The notes under the pieces were generated by a model. That model was not told the DNA's origin. It ran no database searches and saw only the letters and a program-made list of their open reading frames with translations. A DNA stretch of 12,230 nucleotides from JAGXQV01 sp964527565 (lineage in GTDB: Bacteria; Pseudomonadota; Gammaproteobacteria; Burkholderiales; Sulfuricellaceae): positions 1 to 12,230 of the forward strand of contig CAZGOY010000067.1 of the NCBI GenBank assembly GCA_964527565.1. Reading direction: 5' to 3'. Below, one piece after another: positions 6,285 through 12,230 of the stretch (position 1 is the first letter of the stretch; every line of letters begins with the position of its first letter). Position numbers and translations under genes: made by a program.

Positions 6285-6970
6285 CCCGCATTGGCCTGAT
6301 TGAAGACAACCTCGACTACCGCACCGAGGTGGCATTCCACCTGAAGCGCAGCGGCTTCGAGATTGCCCTGGAAAGCAATGGTGTCGATGTCGACACGCAA
6401 CTGGCACGCTGCCCCTGCGACCTGCTGCTGCTCGACCTCGGCCTGCCGGTCGAGGATGGCCTCGTCATCGCCCGCCGCCTGCGCCGTCGGCAGCCGGGGC
6501 TGGGCATCGTCATGCTCACTGCACGCTGCGGCCTCGACGACCGGTTGACCGGCCTCGAAGAGGGCGCCGACGCCTACCTGGTCAAGCCGGTGGACTTTCG
6601 CGAACTCATAGCCACCCTGCACAGCGTGCAGCGCCGCCTGACGGCTGCGACCCCCCCATCCGGGGCATGGTCGCTCATGCCCGCCACCCTGTCGATTCGC
6701 TCGCCTGCCGGTGAAGCCATTGCGTTGACGGCGACGGAAATGGACCTGCTCAAATGCCTGGCCGCCGCCGCCCCCGAACCGGTATCGCGCGAGGCGCTCG
6801 CCGCCGCCATGGGTCATCCGGAATTCGATTTCGACTACCGTCGGCTGGAAGTTGCCTTCAGCCGTCTGCGCAAAAAGATCGAAACCGCCACGGCGGGCGA
6901 CTCGCCGATTCGTGCCGCGCGCGGGCGCGGCTATGTGTTTGCTGCGCCGCTGCGCCTGCTGTCCAGGTAA
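6281..6970 (+). CDS. OmpR/PhoB-type response regulator
   Basis: A 229-residue DNA-binding regulator. The receiver domain (1-120) has the acidic pocket E8/D9, the phosphorylated D52 in LLLLDLGLP, T80 in IVMLTAR and K102 in AYLVKPVD. The C-terminal winged helix (about 130-225) shows TATEMDLLKCLA, the recognition region DYRRLEVAFSRLRKKIE and the wing ending GRGYVF. The start is a GTG at 6281 overlapping the kinase stop by four bases, with AGAGGA seven bases upstream. No closer ATG fits. Phosphorylation by the preceding kinase is the expected trigger. Targets are unknown; the operon's own weak promoter and the large secreted protein gene at 8695 are reasonable guesses only. Confidence 0.93.
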   Translation: MTRIGLIEDNLDYRTEVAFHLKRSGFEIALESNGVDVDTQLARCPCDLLLLDLGLPVEDGLVIARRLRRRQPGLGIVMLTARCGLDDRLTGLEEGADAYLVKPVDFRELIATLHSVQRRLTAATPPSGAWSLMPATLSIRSPAGEAIALTATEMDLLKCLAAAAPEPVSREALAAAMGHPEFDFDYRRLEVAFSRLRKKIETATAGDSPIRAARGRGYVFAAPLRLLSR

Positions 6971-7027
6971 TCAGCACCGGCGCTACGCCGCCAGCGCGTT
7001 GGCCGAAAGCCCCTTCGTTTTGCTTGT

Positions 7028-7339
7028 TCAATCAGGTGAAGAGGTGTCTTGCCCGAACAACATTGGAAGATTGCGAGCGCCATGCAGCACACGCTCGACA
7101 CGCACCATGCCATCGAGTACGCGAAAGAAAATCACATAGTTGCCCAAAGCCGCCATGCGCAATTCAGGTCCCAGATCCTCGCGACTAACGTAACCCATCG
7201 GACTGCGACCAATGCGCCGGCACTGCTCGATCAGCTTGGCAACAAAACGCCTGGCATTCGCCCGGCTGTCTTTTGCGATGTAATCGCCGATGTCGATAAG
7301 GTCTTGCCGAGACTTCGGCGAAAACGTCACTGGAACCAT
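7028..7339 (-). CDS. parE: RelE/ParE-family toxin
   Basis: A 103-residue toxin of the RelE/ParE fold. It opens VTFSPKSRQDLIDIGDYIAK, continues with a helix (ANARRFVAKLIEQCRRI) and the strand series SPMGYVSREDLGPELRMAAL, then YVIFFRVLDGMVRVERVLHG, ending with ARNLPMLF. This YxIFYR..VxVxRVLHGxR pattern is typical of ParE, whose characterised members poison DNA gyrase; RelE members cut mRNA at the ribosome, so the target is not certain. The ATG at 7339 overlaps the antitoxin stop by one base (TGATG); a TTG one codon earlier is possible but less likely. Size and domain are complete. Confidence 0.9.
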   Translation of the reverse strand: MVPVTFSPKSRQDLIDIGDYIAKDSRANARRFVAKLIEQCRRIGRSPMGYVSREDLGPELRMAALGNYVIFFRVLDGMVRVERVLHGARNLPMLFGQDTSSPD

Positions 7340-7662
7340 CAAGTCGATTGCCTACCGCTGGTCTTGCTGGTCTTGGTGGTTGATTTCCCGCAAGGCTCGG
7401 CGTAGCGGGCGGTGAGTTCGGCAAATACATCCTCAGATGAAATGCCCGGACCGCTATCGATGCCCTCCTGAATCGCTGCACGTAAATCAGCATTTAGGCG
7501 ATCCAACATCGATTCGTAGACTTCGGGCGACAGCAGGTAAGCTGCTGGCCGGTTGTGGTTAAGCACGGCCACAGGTTCAGCGCCGGCCTGTTCGAGTACG
7601 GCGGACGGGCTGCGTTTCAGTTCAGTAATGCTGACCGAACGAGTGGCGAGAAGCTGTTCCAT
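7339..7662 (-). CDS. Phd/YefM (YafN)-family antitoxin
   Basis: A 107-residue antitoxin for the downstream ParE. The N-terminus (TRSVSITELKRSPSAVLEQA, then EPVAVLNHNRPAAYLLSPE) is the characteristic Phd/YefM DNA-binding fold, and the helix YESMLDRLNADLRAAIQEG follows. The tail from about residue 75 is acidic, then basic and low in order (KSTTKTSKTSGRQST), longer than usual. The start at 7662 is preceded by GAGG at eight bases; a GTG at 7683 would lie inside the palindrome and is unlikely. The protein should neutralise ParE and bind the palindrome at 7675-7700 to control its own operon. Confidence 0.88.
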   Translation of the reverse strand: MEQLLATRSVSITELKRSPSAVLEQAGAEPVAVLNHNRPAAYLLSPEVYESMLDRLNADLRAAIQEGIDSGPGISSEDVFAELTARYAEPCGKSTTKTSKTSGRQST

Positions 7663-7674
7663 AATATGAACCTC

Positions 7675-7700
7675 ATTAAGCACTTTAAAAAGTGCTTAAT
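7675..7700. repeat. Perfect inverted repeat, candidate operator of the antitoxin/parE operon
   Basis: Two 11-base arms, ATTAAGCACTT (7675-7685) and AAGTGCTTAAT (7690-7700), match perfectly around a TAAA spacer. They lie between the -10 box (7715-7710, minus strand) and the antitoxin start at 7662. This is the position and symmetry expected of a site bound by a dimeric autorepressor. A transcription terminator is less likely, as the site sits just downstream of the promoter and is AT-rich. Confidence 0.6.
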
Positions 7701-7709
7701 TCTGCTCCT

Positions 7710-7736
7710 TTTATAGCATGGTCGCAATGAGTGAAA
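7710..7736 (-). promoter_or_regulatory. Promoter of the antitoxin/parE operon
   Basis: A TATAAA -10 box (7715-7710) lies on the minus strand, with a weak TTTCAC -35 box (7736-7731) at 15 bases. Transcription would start at about 7702, directly before the inverted repeat. The -10 box is good; the -35 box is poor. Confidence 0.45.
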
Positions 7737-7741
7737 TTCCC

Positions 7742-7775
7742 AGTCGGCGCTGGTGAGATGGCACTGCAAGCTTTT
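7742..7775. repeat. Copy A of a repeat found upstream of two TA operons
   Basis: AGTCGGCGCTGG (7742-7753), an 11-base variable centre and TGCAAGCTTTT (7765-7775). The same two blocks occur in the same order and orientation at 8591-8627. It lies 80 bp upstream of the Phd/YefM antitoxin start. Between this copy and the next gene end at 7837 nothing else is seen. Confidence 0.65.
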
Positions 7776-7836
7776 TATTCGGCAAGAACGCGGCCGGCGC
7801 GGCGGCATTCGGGGACACGTAAAGCGTCATTGGCCT

Positions 7837-8091
7837 TCAGGAAGTCTCTTCGTTCAAACGGCCTTTTCCCGCGAAATGGGCATCCAGCGTGTCGAGAAGC
7901 TGCAAGCCCTGCGCGGTTTTCCCTTCGCCTTGCGCGACGCGCAGGCGGAAACGTGTTTCGGCATCAAACTCGGCCAGCATTGCCGTCGTCATTTCGTCGA
8001 TCAGGCGGTTGAGCGGCGTCCCCCGGCTTTTTGCCAATGCCTTGAGGCGGGCATGTTTGTCATCGGGCAAGCGGACAGTGAGCGCAGCCAT
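7837..8091 (-). CDS. Ribbon-helix-helix (CopG/Arc-like) antitoxin
   Basis: An 84-residue DNA-binding antitoxin. The first 50 residues form a ribbon-helix-helix: a strand ALTVRLPDDKHARLKALAKS, a turn RGTPLN, and helix RLIDEMTTAMLAEFD. A helical C-terminal part (TRFRLRVAQGEGKTAQGLQL, then DTLDAHFAGKG) would bind the toxin. It is the second gene of the operon: only one base separates the toxin stop from its ATG (TGACATG). No separate promoter is evident. The role is to neutralise the PIN toxin and repress the operon. Confidence 0.87.
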   Translation of the reverse strand: MAALTVRLPDDKHARLKALAKSRGTPLNRLIDEMTTAMLAEFDAETRFRLRVAQGEGKTAQGLQLLDTLDAHFAGKGRLNEETS

Positions 8092-8092
8092 G

Positions 8093-8518
8093 TCAAATCT
8101 CCTTCAAAAAATCTTCCGGCAAAAGCACGCGCAAGTGTGGAAACTTCAGCTCCATACAGGCCAGATCGCGTAGGTTGCGCGTCACAATCGCATCGGCCCC
8201 GCCGGCAACGGCCAACTCGACCAAATGGTTATCCGCCTCGTCAGGCAAATTGGGGCGCCAGGCGTAATACAACCTCACCCATTGGCAGTTGATCACGAAA
8301 GCCTCAAGCAATGCCAATCGCCCCTCCAGATCAAGCGGGCAGTTGCGAAACACCGTTGCACGCCTGAAAACATCATCGTATTCATTCATGAGCGCATTAC
8401 CGAGCAGCGGCACACAGCGTTGCGTCAAACAGGCACGCAACACAGCCGTCGCCGCCCCCGTACGCCCCACGCCGGTATATGCACCCACCAACACATTGGT
8501 ATCGACCACGATTCTCAT
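8093..8518 (-). CDS. PIN-domain toxin of the COG1569 type
   Basis: A 141-residue PIN-domain protein predicted to be an RNase toxin. Visible active-site segments are MRIVVDTNVLVGAY (D6), NALMNEYDDVFRRA with the conserved acidic pair, PDEADNHLVELAVAGGADAI with the third acidic site, and the terminal VTRNLRDL. The C-terminus (VLLPEDFLKEI) is the usual edge of this subgroup, annotated as 'putative toxin-antitoxin system toxin component, PIN family'. The start at 8518 gives the exact family N-terminus; the longer open frame upstream to 8677 does not look coding. The toxin comes before its antitoxin, which is the reverse of vapBC. No ribosome site is seen, but a promoter-like pair lies just upstream. 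Confidence 0.88.
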   Translation of the reverse strand: MRIVVDTNVLVGAYTGVGRTGAATAVLRACLTQRCVPLLGNALMNEYDDVFRRATVFRNCPLDLEGRLALLEAFVINCQWVRLYYAWRPNLPDEADNHLVELAVAGGADAIVTRNLRDLACMELKFPHLRVLLPEDFLKEI

Positions 8519-8524
8519 GAATCC

Positions 8525-8553
8525 AAGGTAGCAAATCTGCCACCACACTTCAA
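8525..8553 (-). promoter_or_regulatory. Weak promoter candidate of the PIN/RHH operon, with hairpin
   Basis: TTGAAG (8553-8548) and TACCTT (8530-8525) are 17 bases apart on the minus strand, six bases before the ATG at 8518. The -35 box is the centre of a short inverted repeat CACTT-C-AAGTG (8546-8556) that could be an operator. The -10 box matches only three of six positions. Confidence 0.3.
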
Positions 8554-8590
8554 GTGGTTTTATCTGTGAGCTGGCGCTGCTGCCGCAAAA

Positions 8591-8627
8591 AGTCGGCGCT
8601 GGCAGGACGGCGTCATTGCAAGCTTTT
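8591..8627. repeat. Copy B of the repeat found upstream of two TA operons
   Basis: AGTCGGCGCTGG (8591-8602), a 14-base centre and TGCAAGCTTTT (8617-8627), matching copy A at 7742-7775. It lies 73 bp upstream of the PIN toxin start on the minus strand, and about 70 bp before the large plus-strand gene. The centres differ by three bases in length. Confidence 0.65.
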
Positions 8628-8694
8628 GCAAGCCTTTGCAGCGATCCTTTCGGTATGCTTTTGCCCAAACCAAACAACCCCGAGGACGATCCCG

Positions 8695-11600
8695 ATGTTC
8701 CGCCCAGCCACTTCTTATCGCTATATCAAACTACTGCTCGCGGCGCTGCTGACCAGTCTGGTTTCGCCCGTGGCCCTGGCCGTCAGCACCACGATCAGCA
8801 GCACAGTGAACGCGACATACACCCCAAATACCGACGATAGCATCACCATAGACAGCGGCGGCAGCATTGCGAGGACGGGCAATACAACCTGGCTATACGG
8901 CATCAACGTTACATCAGGTAAAACTGGCATCAGCATTATCAATAATGGCGCCATCAGCGTCACCAATGCCGATAGCTTCGCTTGGGGCATATATGTGGGA
9001 GGAGCAGTTGCTTCGCTAAACAATAGCGGAACGATCACGGCTAGCTCCTCTTTTATTTCAAAGGGCATTGGAGTCTCCTCAGATGGGTCGATAACCACGC
9101 TCACCAATTCGGGCAGTATCTCCAAAATAAACGTAGATGGCGACTCCGGAATGGGGGATACGCCCGGCACCATCACCACACTGAACAACAGCGGCACCAT
9201 CACCACGCTGGACATTACTGAAGCGGATACGATGATGGGTACAGCCGCCGGTATCGTCACCACACTGAACAACAGCGGCACCATTTCCAGCGCCGTGGCC
9301 ATGGCGGCGGGCACGCTGAACCTCACCGGCACGGCCGGTAGCATCAGCGGGGCGGTGACCGGTACCGGCGCTGTCAATGTCAGCGGCACCTTCACCTCCG
9401 GCAACACCTTCAGCAACGGCACCTTCGCCATCGCCAGCGGCGGCGTGTTTACCCAGGGCCACACGGTAACCACTACCGGCGGCTTCAGCAACGCCGGCAC
9501 CCATGTCGTGGCGGCCGGCACCACTGCCAACATCACCGGCAACTACAGCCCGGACAGCGCCGGCACCTTCCGTAGCAATGTCACCAACAGCACCACGTTT
9601 GGCAAACTGGCGGTGAGCGGCACGGCCAGCCTGCCGGCCACCATGAATATCAATATCGTCACGGGCAATAACTGCGCCGGAGTTTCGTCCGGACAAACGT
9701 TGGCGAGCGTCATCAGCGCGGGCACGCTGACCGAAAACTCGACTACCTACACGGTGACGGATGATTGTTCCGGTTTGAATTTCACGGCGACGAAAAACGG
9801 CAACGCGATTGACGTCACGGCGGCGTCAGCAGCCTCCGCCCCCACTGCAACGACCGGTACTACCAACTCAGTCGGCCAGACCAGCGCTACCCTCAACGGC
9901 ACCATCAACGATAACGGTGCCAGCACCACGGTAAGCTTCGACTATGGCACCACCAACGCCTACGGCACCAACGTCGCCGCCACCACCGGCGACACGGTAA
10001 GCGCAGGTGCTGGGAGCACGGCGGTAGCCGTGACACTGACCGGACTGACCTGCAACACCACCTACCACTTCCGGGTGAAAGGCGTGAACAGCGTTAACAC
10101 CACTAACGGCAGTGACGCGACCTTGACGACGACGGCCTGTGCCGTCAACGGTGCCTGCGGCAGTTCCAACGCCACTTCGGTGAGTTCAGCACCAAGCACG
10201 AATCTTTGCGCCACCGGCACCGCCAGTGCCGTCAGCGGCAGCGGCCCTTGGAGCTGGAGTTGCACCGGCAGCAACGGCGGCAGCACCGCCAACTGCTCCG
10301 CCTCCGTCTATGTCGAACCCCCACCGCCGCCCCCGCCCCCAATCACCCTGCCCACCGGCGGTGGCACCGGCACCGTGACAACGGGCGGCAACACCATCGT
10401 CGTCACCAACAATGGCAGCACCGGCACCACCATCAACCTGGGCGGCAGCGGCACGAACAGCAACACCGTCCAGCTACCCGGCACCGGCAGCGTCACCGTC
10501 ACCAACACCGGCAGCGCCACGCTTAGCGTCGGCACCAGCGGCAGCAACAGCGTCCTCAATGTCACCAGCGGTAGTGCCACCGTCACCGCCAGCAGCAGCG
10601 GTCAGCCCCTGGCCATGGGCAATGGGTTGATCCTCGTCACCGCCAACAACTCGGGGGCCAGCGCCACCGTATCGGCCTCGGGGAGTTCGGCACCCGTCGT
10701 TAATACCGGCGGCAACACCACGGTTACCATACTGGGGACGCCGACGGAGGTGGCCGGCGCCAGCCTGCAACTCGTTGGTTCCGGCAGCGGCGGTGCCCCG
10801 GTCACCTTCCAGGCTGCTGCGGGGGCGACACCGATCACCTTGCAGCCGGGCAGCGCCGGCACCGTTTTCACCGTTCAACCGATCACCGGCGCCAGCGGTA
10901 GCCAGACCAGTGGGCTCGTCGTCAGTTGGGGCAGCGTCAGCATTACGGTGCCCGGCTCGGGCAGCACCGGCATTGCCGTCGGCAATCAAGCGGTTACCGG
11001 CAGTGCCGGTAGCAGCCTGGTGGTTTCCGGACTTGCCGGCCAACAGCAAGTATGGGTCACCGGCGGTACCGTTACCCTGCCGACCCCGTCCGCGCAGACG
11101 ACAGCCCGCCTCGAACGCAGCAGCCGTATCGTCAGCACCGACAGATTGCCCAACGGCACCCTGTATGCCGGCGAAACCGCCATCATCGATGCGGACGGCA
11201 ATGTCACGACCGCTTATATCGGTTCGCCCAGCGCCAATCAGGGCCTGACCGGGGATCGCCTGGATATGCCCGTCATCGCCGGCCTGAGCATCGACAGGGC
11301 AGGAACCCGAATCTCGGGGACGGCCACGCGCCTGAGTGCCGATCTGGAAACCACAATTTTTGACGTCTTGCAAAACCACGGTTTCAGCCGCAGCGACAAC
11401 AGCGCAGACAGCCTCGGCGCCTTCGATTTTAGCGGCGCAGGCGAACACGGCGCCATGCACACCTTCCGTGGCATGGTGTCCGGCCGGGTGAGCATCGATC
11501 ATCGCCAAGCCGACGGTATTGCGCTCGTCGGCAATGGCGGCATCGCCATGACCCAGGGCGGCGTCAGCGTTACCTTGGTGCCGGCAGTCGCCAACCTGGA

Positions 11601-12081
11601 AGCCTTCGCCGCCGCTGTCAAGTCTCTCGACGGCAGCCTGAGCCTGAACCTGCACACCGACGGCAGCTTCCTCGCGCACTTCAGCGGCGCACGCCGCTAT
11701 GCGCTGCAACCCGGCTATGAAGTGGCGGATACGGACGGCGCGGCAGGCTTCGGCAGCGACCCGGCGGGTGGCTACATTACCTATACCGACCCGCAGGGGC
11801 GCAGGCAGGCCTTCTACCCGGCGGCGGCGGATTTCGCCACACTGCTTGCCGAGTTGCAGAAAGCGGATGCCAGCGCGAGTCTGACAGGCGATGCCGCCGG
11901 CACGCTGACGCTGACCTTTGGCGACCGGAGCATGCGCCTGAAGCCCGATTTCGAGCTGATTGGCGTACCGCAGGACAAGATCGGGCAGCCCTGGTGGATC
12001 GGCACCGACGGCAAGTTCTATGTGCAGGTGAAGAACGTCCTCGCCTACCGCGGTGTCGCGCAGGGGTTTGCGGTCGAGTAG
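8695..12081 (+). CDS. Giant secreted beta-rich protein with autotransporter-like N-terminus, FN3-like domain and unknown C-terminal domain
   Basis: A 1128-residue secreted protein. A signal peptide (YIKLLLAALLTSLVSPVALA, ending at residue 28) is followed by a Ser/Thr/Asn/Gly-rich region (29-380) with repeated LNNSGTIT motifs, as in autotransporter passengers that fold as beta-helices. An FN3-like domain (about 385-480, with TSATLNGTINDNGASTTVSF and TYHFRVKG) and a cysteine-containing module (482-540, ending WSWSCTGSNGGSTANCSA) follow. Then come eight prolines (542-549), a low-complexity Gly/Thr/Ser section (550-800) and a more ordered domain (about 800-1128, with RRYALQPGYEVAD and QPWWIGTDGKFYVQ). 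There is no C-terminal barrel, sorting signal or terminal aromatic residue. The start at 8695 has GAGG upstream (8681-8684) and the signal peptide begins there. A surface or adhesive role is plausible but inferred. Confidence 0.8.
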   Translation: MFRPATSYRYIKLLLAALLTSLVSPVALAVSTTISSTVNATYTPNTDDSITIDSGGSIARTGNTTWLYGINVTSGKTGISIINNGAISVTNADSFAWGIYVGGAVASLNNSGTITASSSFISKGIGVSSDGSITTLTNSGSISKINVDGDSGMGDTPGTITTLNNSGTITTLDITEADTMMGTAAGIVTTLNNSGTISSAVAMAAGTLNLTGTAGSISGAVTGTGAVNVSGTFTSGNTFSNGTFAIASGGVFTQGHTVTTTGGFSNAGTHVVAAGTTANITGNYSPDSAGTFRSNVTNSTTFGKLAVSGTASLPATMNINIVTGNNCAGVSSGQTLASVISAGTLTENSTTYTVTDDCSGLNFTATKNGNAIDVTAASAASAPTATTGTTNSVGQTSATLNGTINDNGASTTVSFDYGTTNAYGTNVAATTGDTVSAGAGSTAVAVTLTGLTCNTTYHFRVKGVNSVNTTNGSDATLTTTACAVNGACGSSNATSVSSAPSTNLCATGTASAVSGSGPWSWSCTGSNGGSTANCSASVYVEPPPPPPPPITLPTGGGTGTVTTGGNTIVVTNNGSTGTTINLGGSGTNSNTVQLPGTGSVTVTNTGSATLSVGTSGSNSVLNVTSGSATVTASSSGQPLAMGNGLILVTANNSGASATVSASGSSAPVVNTGGNTTVTILGTPTEVAGASLQLVGSGSGGAPVTFQAAAGATPITLQPGSAGTVFTVQPITGASGSQTSGLVVSWGSVSITVPGSGSTGIAVGNQAVTGSAGSSLVVSGLAGQQQVWVTGGTVTLPTPSAQTTARLERSSRIVSTDRLPNGTLYAGETAIIDADGNVTTAYIGSPSANQGLTGDRLDMPVIAGLSIDRAGTRISGTATRLSADLETTIFDVLQNHGFSRSDNSADSLGAFDFSGAGEHGAMHTFRGMVSGRVSIDHRQADGIALVGNGGIAMTQGGVSVTLVPAVANLEAFAAAVKSLDGSLSLNLHTDGSFLAHFSGARRYALQPGYEVADTDGAAGFGSDPAGGYITYTDPQGRRQAFYPAAADFATLLAELQKADASASLTGDAAGTLTLTFGDRSMRLKPDFELIGVPQDKIGQPWWIGTDGKFYVQVKNVLAYRGVAQGFAVE

Positions 12082-12085
12082 GTTT

Positions 12086-12230
12086 TTGCAGGACGTAGCG
12101 GCAAATATCCTGCACGATGCCCTCATCGCCGCCTCCGGCCCGCGCGTGGAGAACACGCTCGCTTTCGAAGAGATACTCCAGCAGGGCATCGATACCTATG
12201 TGCCGGGCGTGCAGGACCAAAGTCAGGTCA
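12086..12230 (+). CDS. Start of an unrecognised plus-strand gene, cut by the window edge
   Basis: After the stop of the large secreted gene, one plus-strand frame stays open to the window end. It reads like protein: LQDVAANILHDALIAASGPR, then ENTLAFEEILQQGIDTYVPG. Only TTG codons (12068 or 12086) could start it in the window, so the start is uncertain; TTG at 12086 is used. The spacing of a few bases suggests the same transcript as the gene before it. The minus strand here is also open, but its composition looks like a shadow. The family is not recognised. Confidence 0.4.
   Translation, partial: MQDVAANILHDALIAASGPRVENTLAFEEILQQGIDTYVPGVQDQSQV

Noticed and set aside
4923..6407. Minus-strand open frame of 494 codons under the histidine kinase and regulator
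   Set aside because: The plus strand carries complete kinase motifs. The antisense translation is rich in His, Gln and Arg and matches no fold.
6971..7027. Terminator after the response regulator gene
   Set aside because: A small CGGCG-CTA-CGCCG hairpin exists at 6978-6990 but no T-run follows it directly, so termination is not supported.
7742..8627. Integron attC sites at the two repeats
   Set aside because: No GTTRRRY or RYYYAAC core sites and no integrase are visible, so the repeats are reported only as repeats.
8554..8694. Upstream start for the large secreted protein
   Set aside because: The added residues would precede the signal peptide and lack a ribosome site. GAGG before 8695 and the signal peptide fix the start.
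8721..9542. Minus-strand open frame of 273 codons, rich in Val, Pro and Leu
   Set aside because: It is the antisense image of Ser/Thr/Asn repeats in the secreted protein and looks hydrophobic only for that reason.
10474..12189. Long open frame of 571 codons on the minus strand under the secreted-protein gene
   Set aside because: It is antisense to a gene with a signal peptide and a sensible domain order. Its own translation is a Gly/Ala/Arg-rich shadow with no recognisable domain.
1..12230. CRISPR array, tRNA, rRNA or transposase
   Set aside because: No regularly spaced repeats, cloverleaf-like sequence or transposase motifs were seen by eye.

Overview
The window looks like a piece of a GC-rich proteobacterial chromosome, most likely a betaproteobacterium (Rhodocyclales-like). 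This rests on base composition, the 7TM-DISM kinase/OmpR pair with a MetA-like outer-membrane protein, and the secreted-protein style; no rRNA or tRNA is present to fix the taxonomy. It is an accessory region. Sound plus-strand genes are separated by small minus-strand toxin-antitoxin (TA) modules and by wrecks of older genes.

Left part (1-3480): a decayed histidine-kinase fragment (about 146-321) abuts a vapC toxin that has lost its C-terminal half, behind an intact vapB (490-717). Next is a complete Phd-type antitoxin/PIN toxin pair (785-1437) with a readable promoter. A small RTX-type ORF (1665-2009) follows, then a minus-strand remnant (about 1924-2127) and a DUF4160/DUF2442-HTH pair (2127-2845) that looks like a toxin-first TA module. 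A fragment of a secreted protein (about 2936-3245) and another minus-strand remnant (3248-3363) close this part.

Middle (3484-6970): a tight plus-strand operon. It encodes a MetA-family outer-membrane beta-barrel protein, a 7TM-DISM sensor histidine kinase and an OmpR-type response regulator. Stop and start codons overlap at both junctions, so translation is probably coupled. The organisation suggests that the outer-membrane protein and the sensor act on the same stimulus, which cannot be identified from sequence.

Right part (7028-12230): two more minus-strand TA modules, a Phd/YefM antitoxin with ParE toxin (7028-7662) and a PIN toxin with ribbon-helix-helix antitoxin in toxin-first order (7837-8518). 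Both have the same approximately 35-bp repeat 73-80 bp upstream of their first start codon. A very large secreted, low-complexity, beta-rich protein of 1128 residues follows (8695-12081). It has an autotransporter-like N-terminal part, an FN3-like domain, a proline hinge and an unrecognised C-terminal domain, but no translocator barrel. A further plus-strand gene begins at the right edge.

All five TA-like modules lie on the minus strand, while every plausible non-TA gene that is intact lies on the plus strand. The best leads for something new are the outer-membrane protein/kinase/regulator unit, the repeat shared by two unrelated TA modules, the DUF4160/DUF2442-HTH pair, and the barrel-less giant secreted protein.
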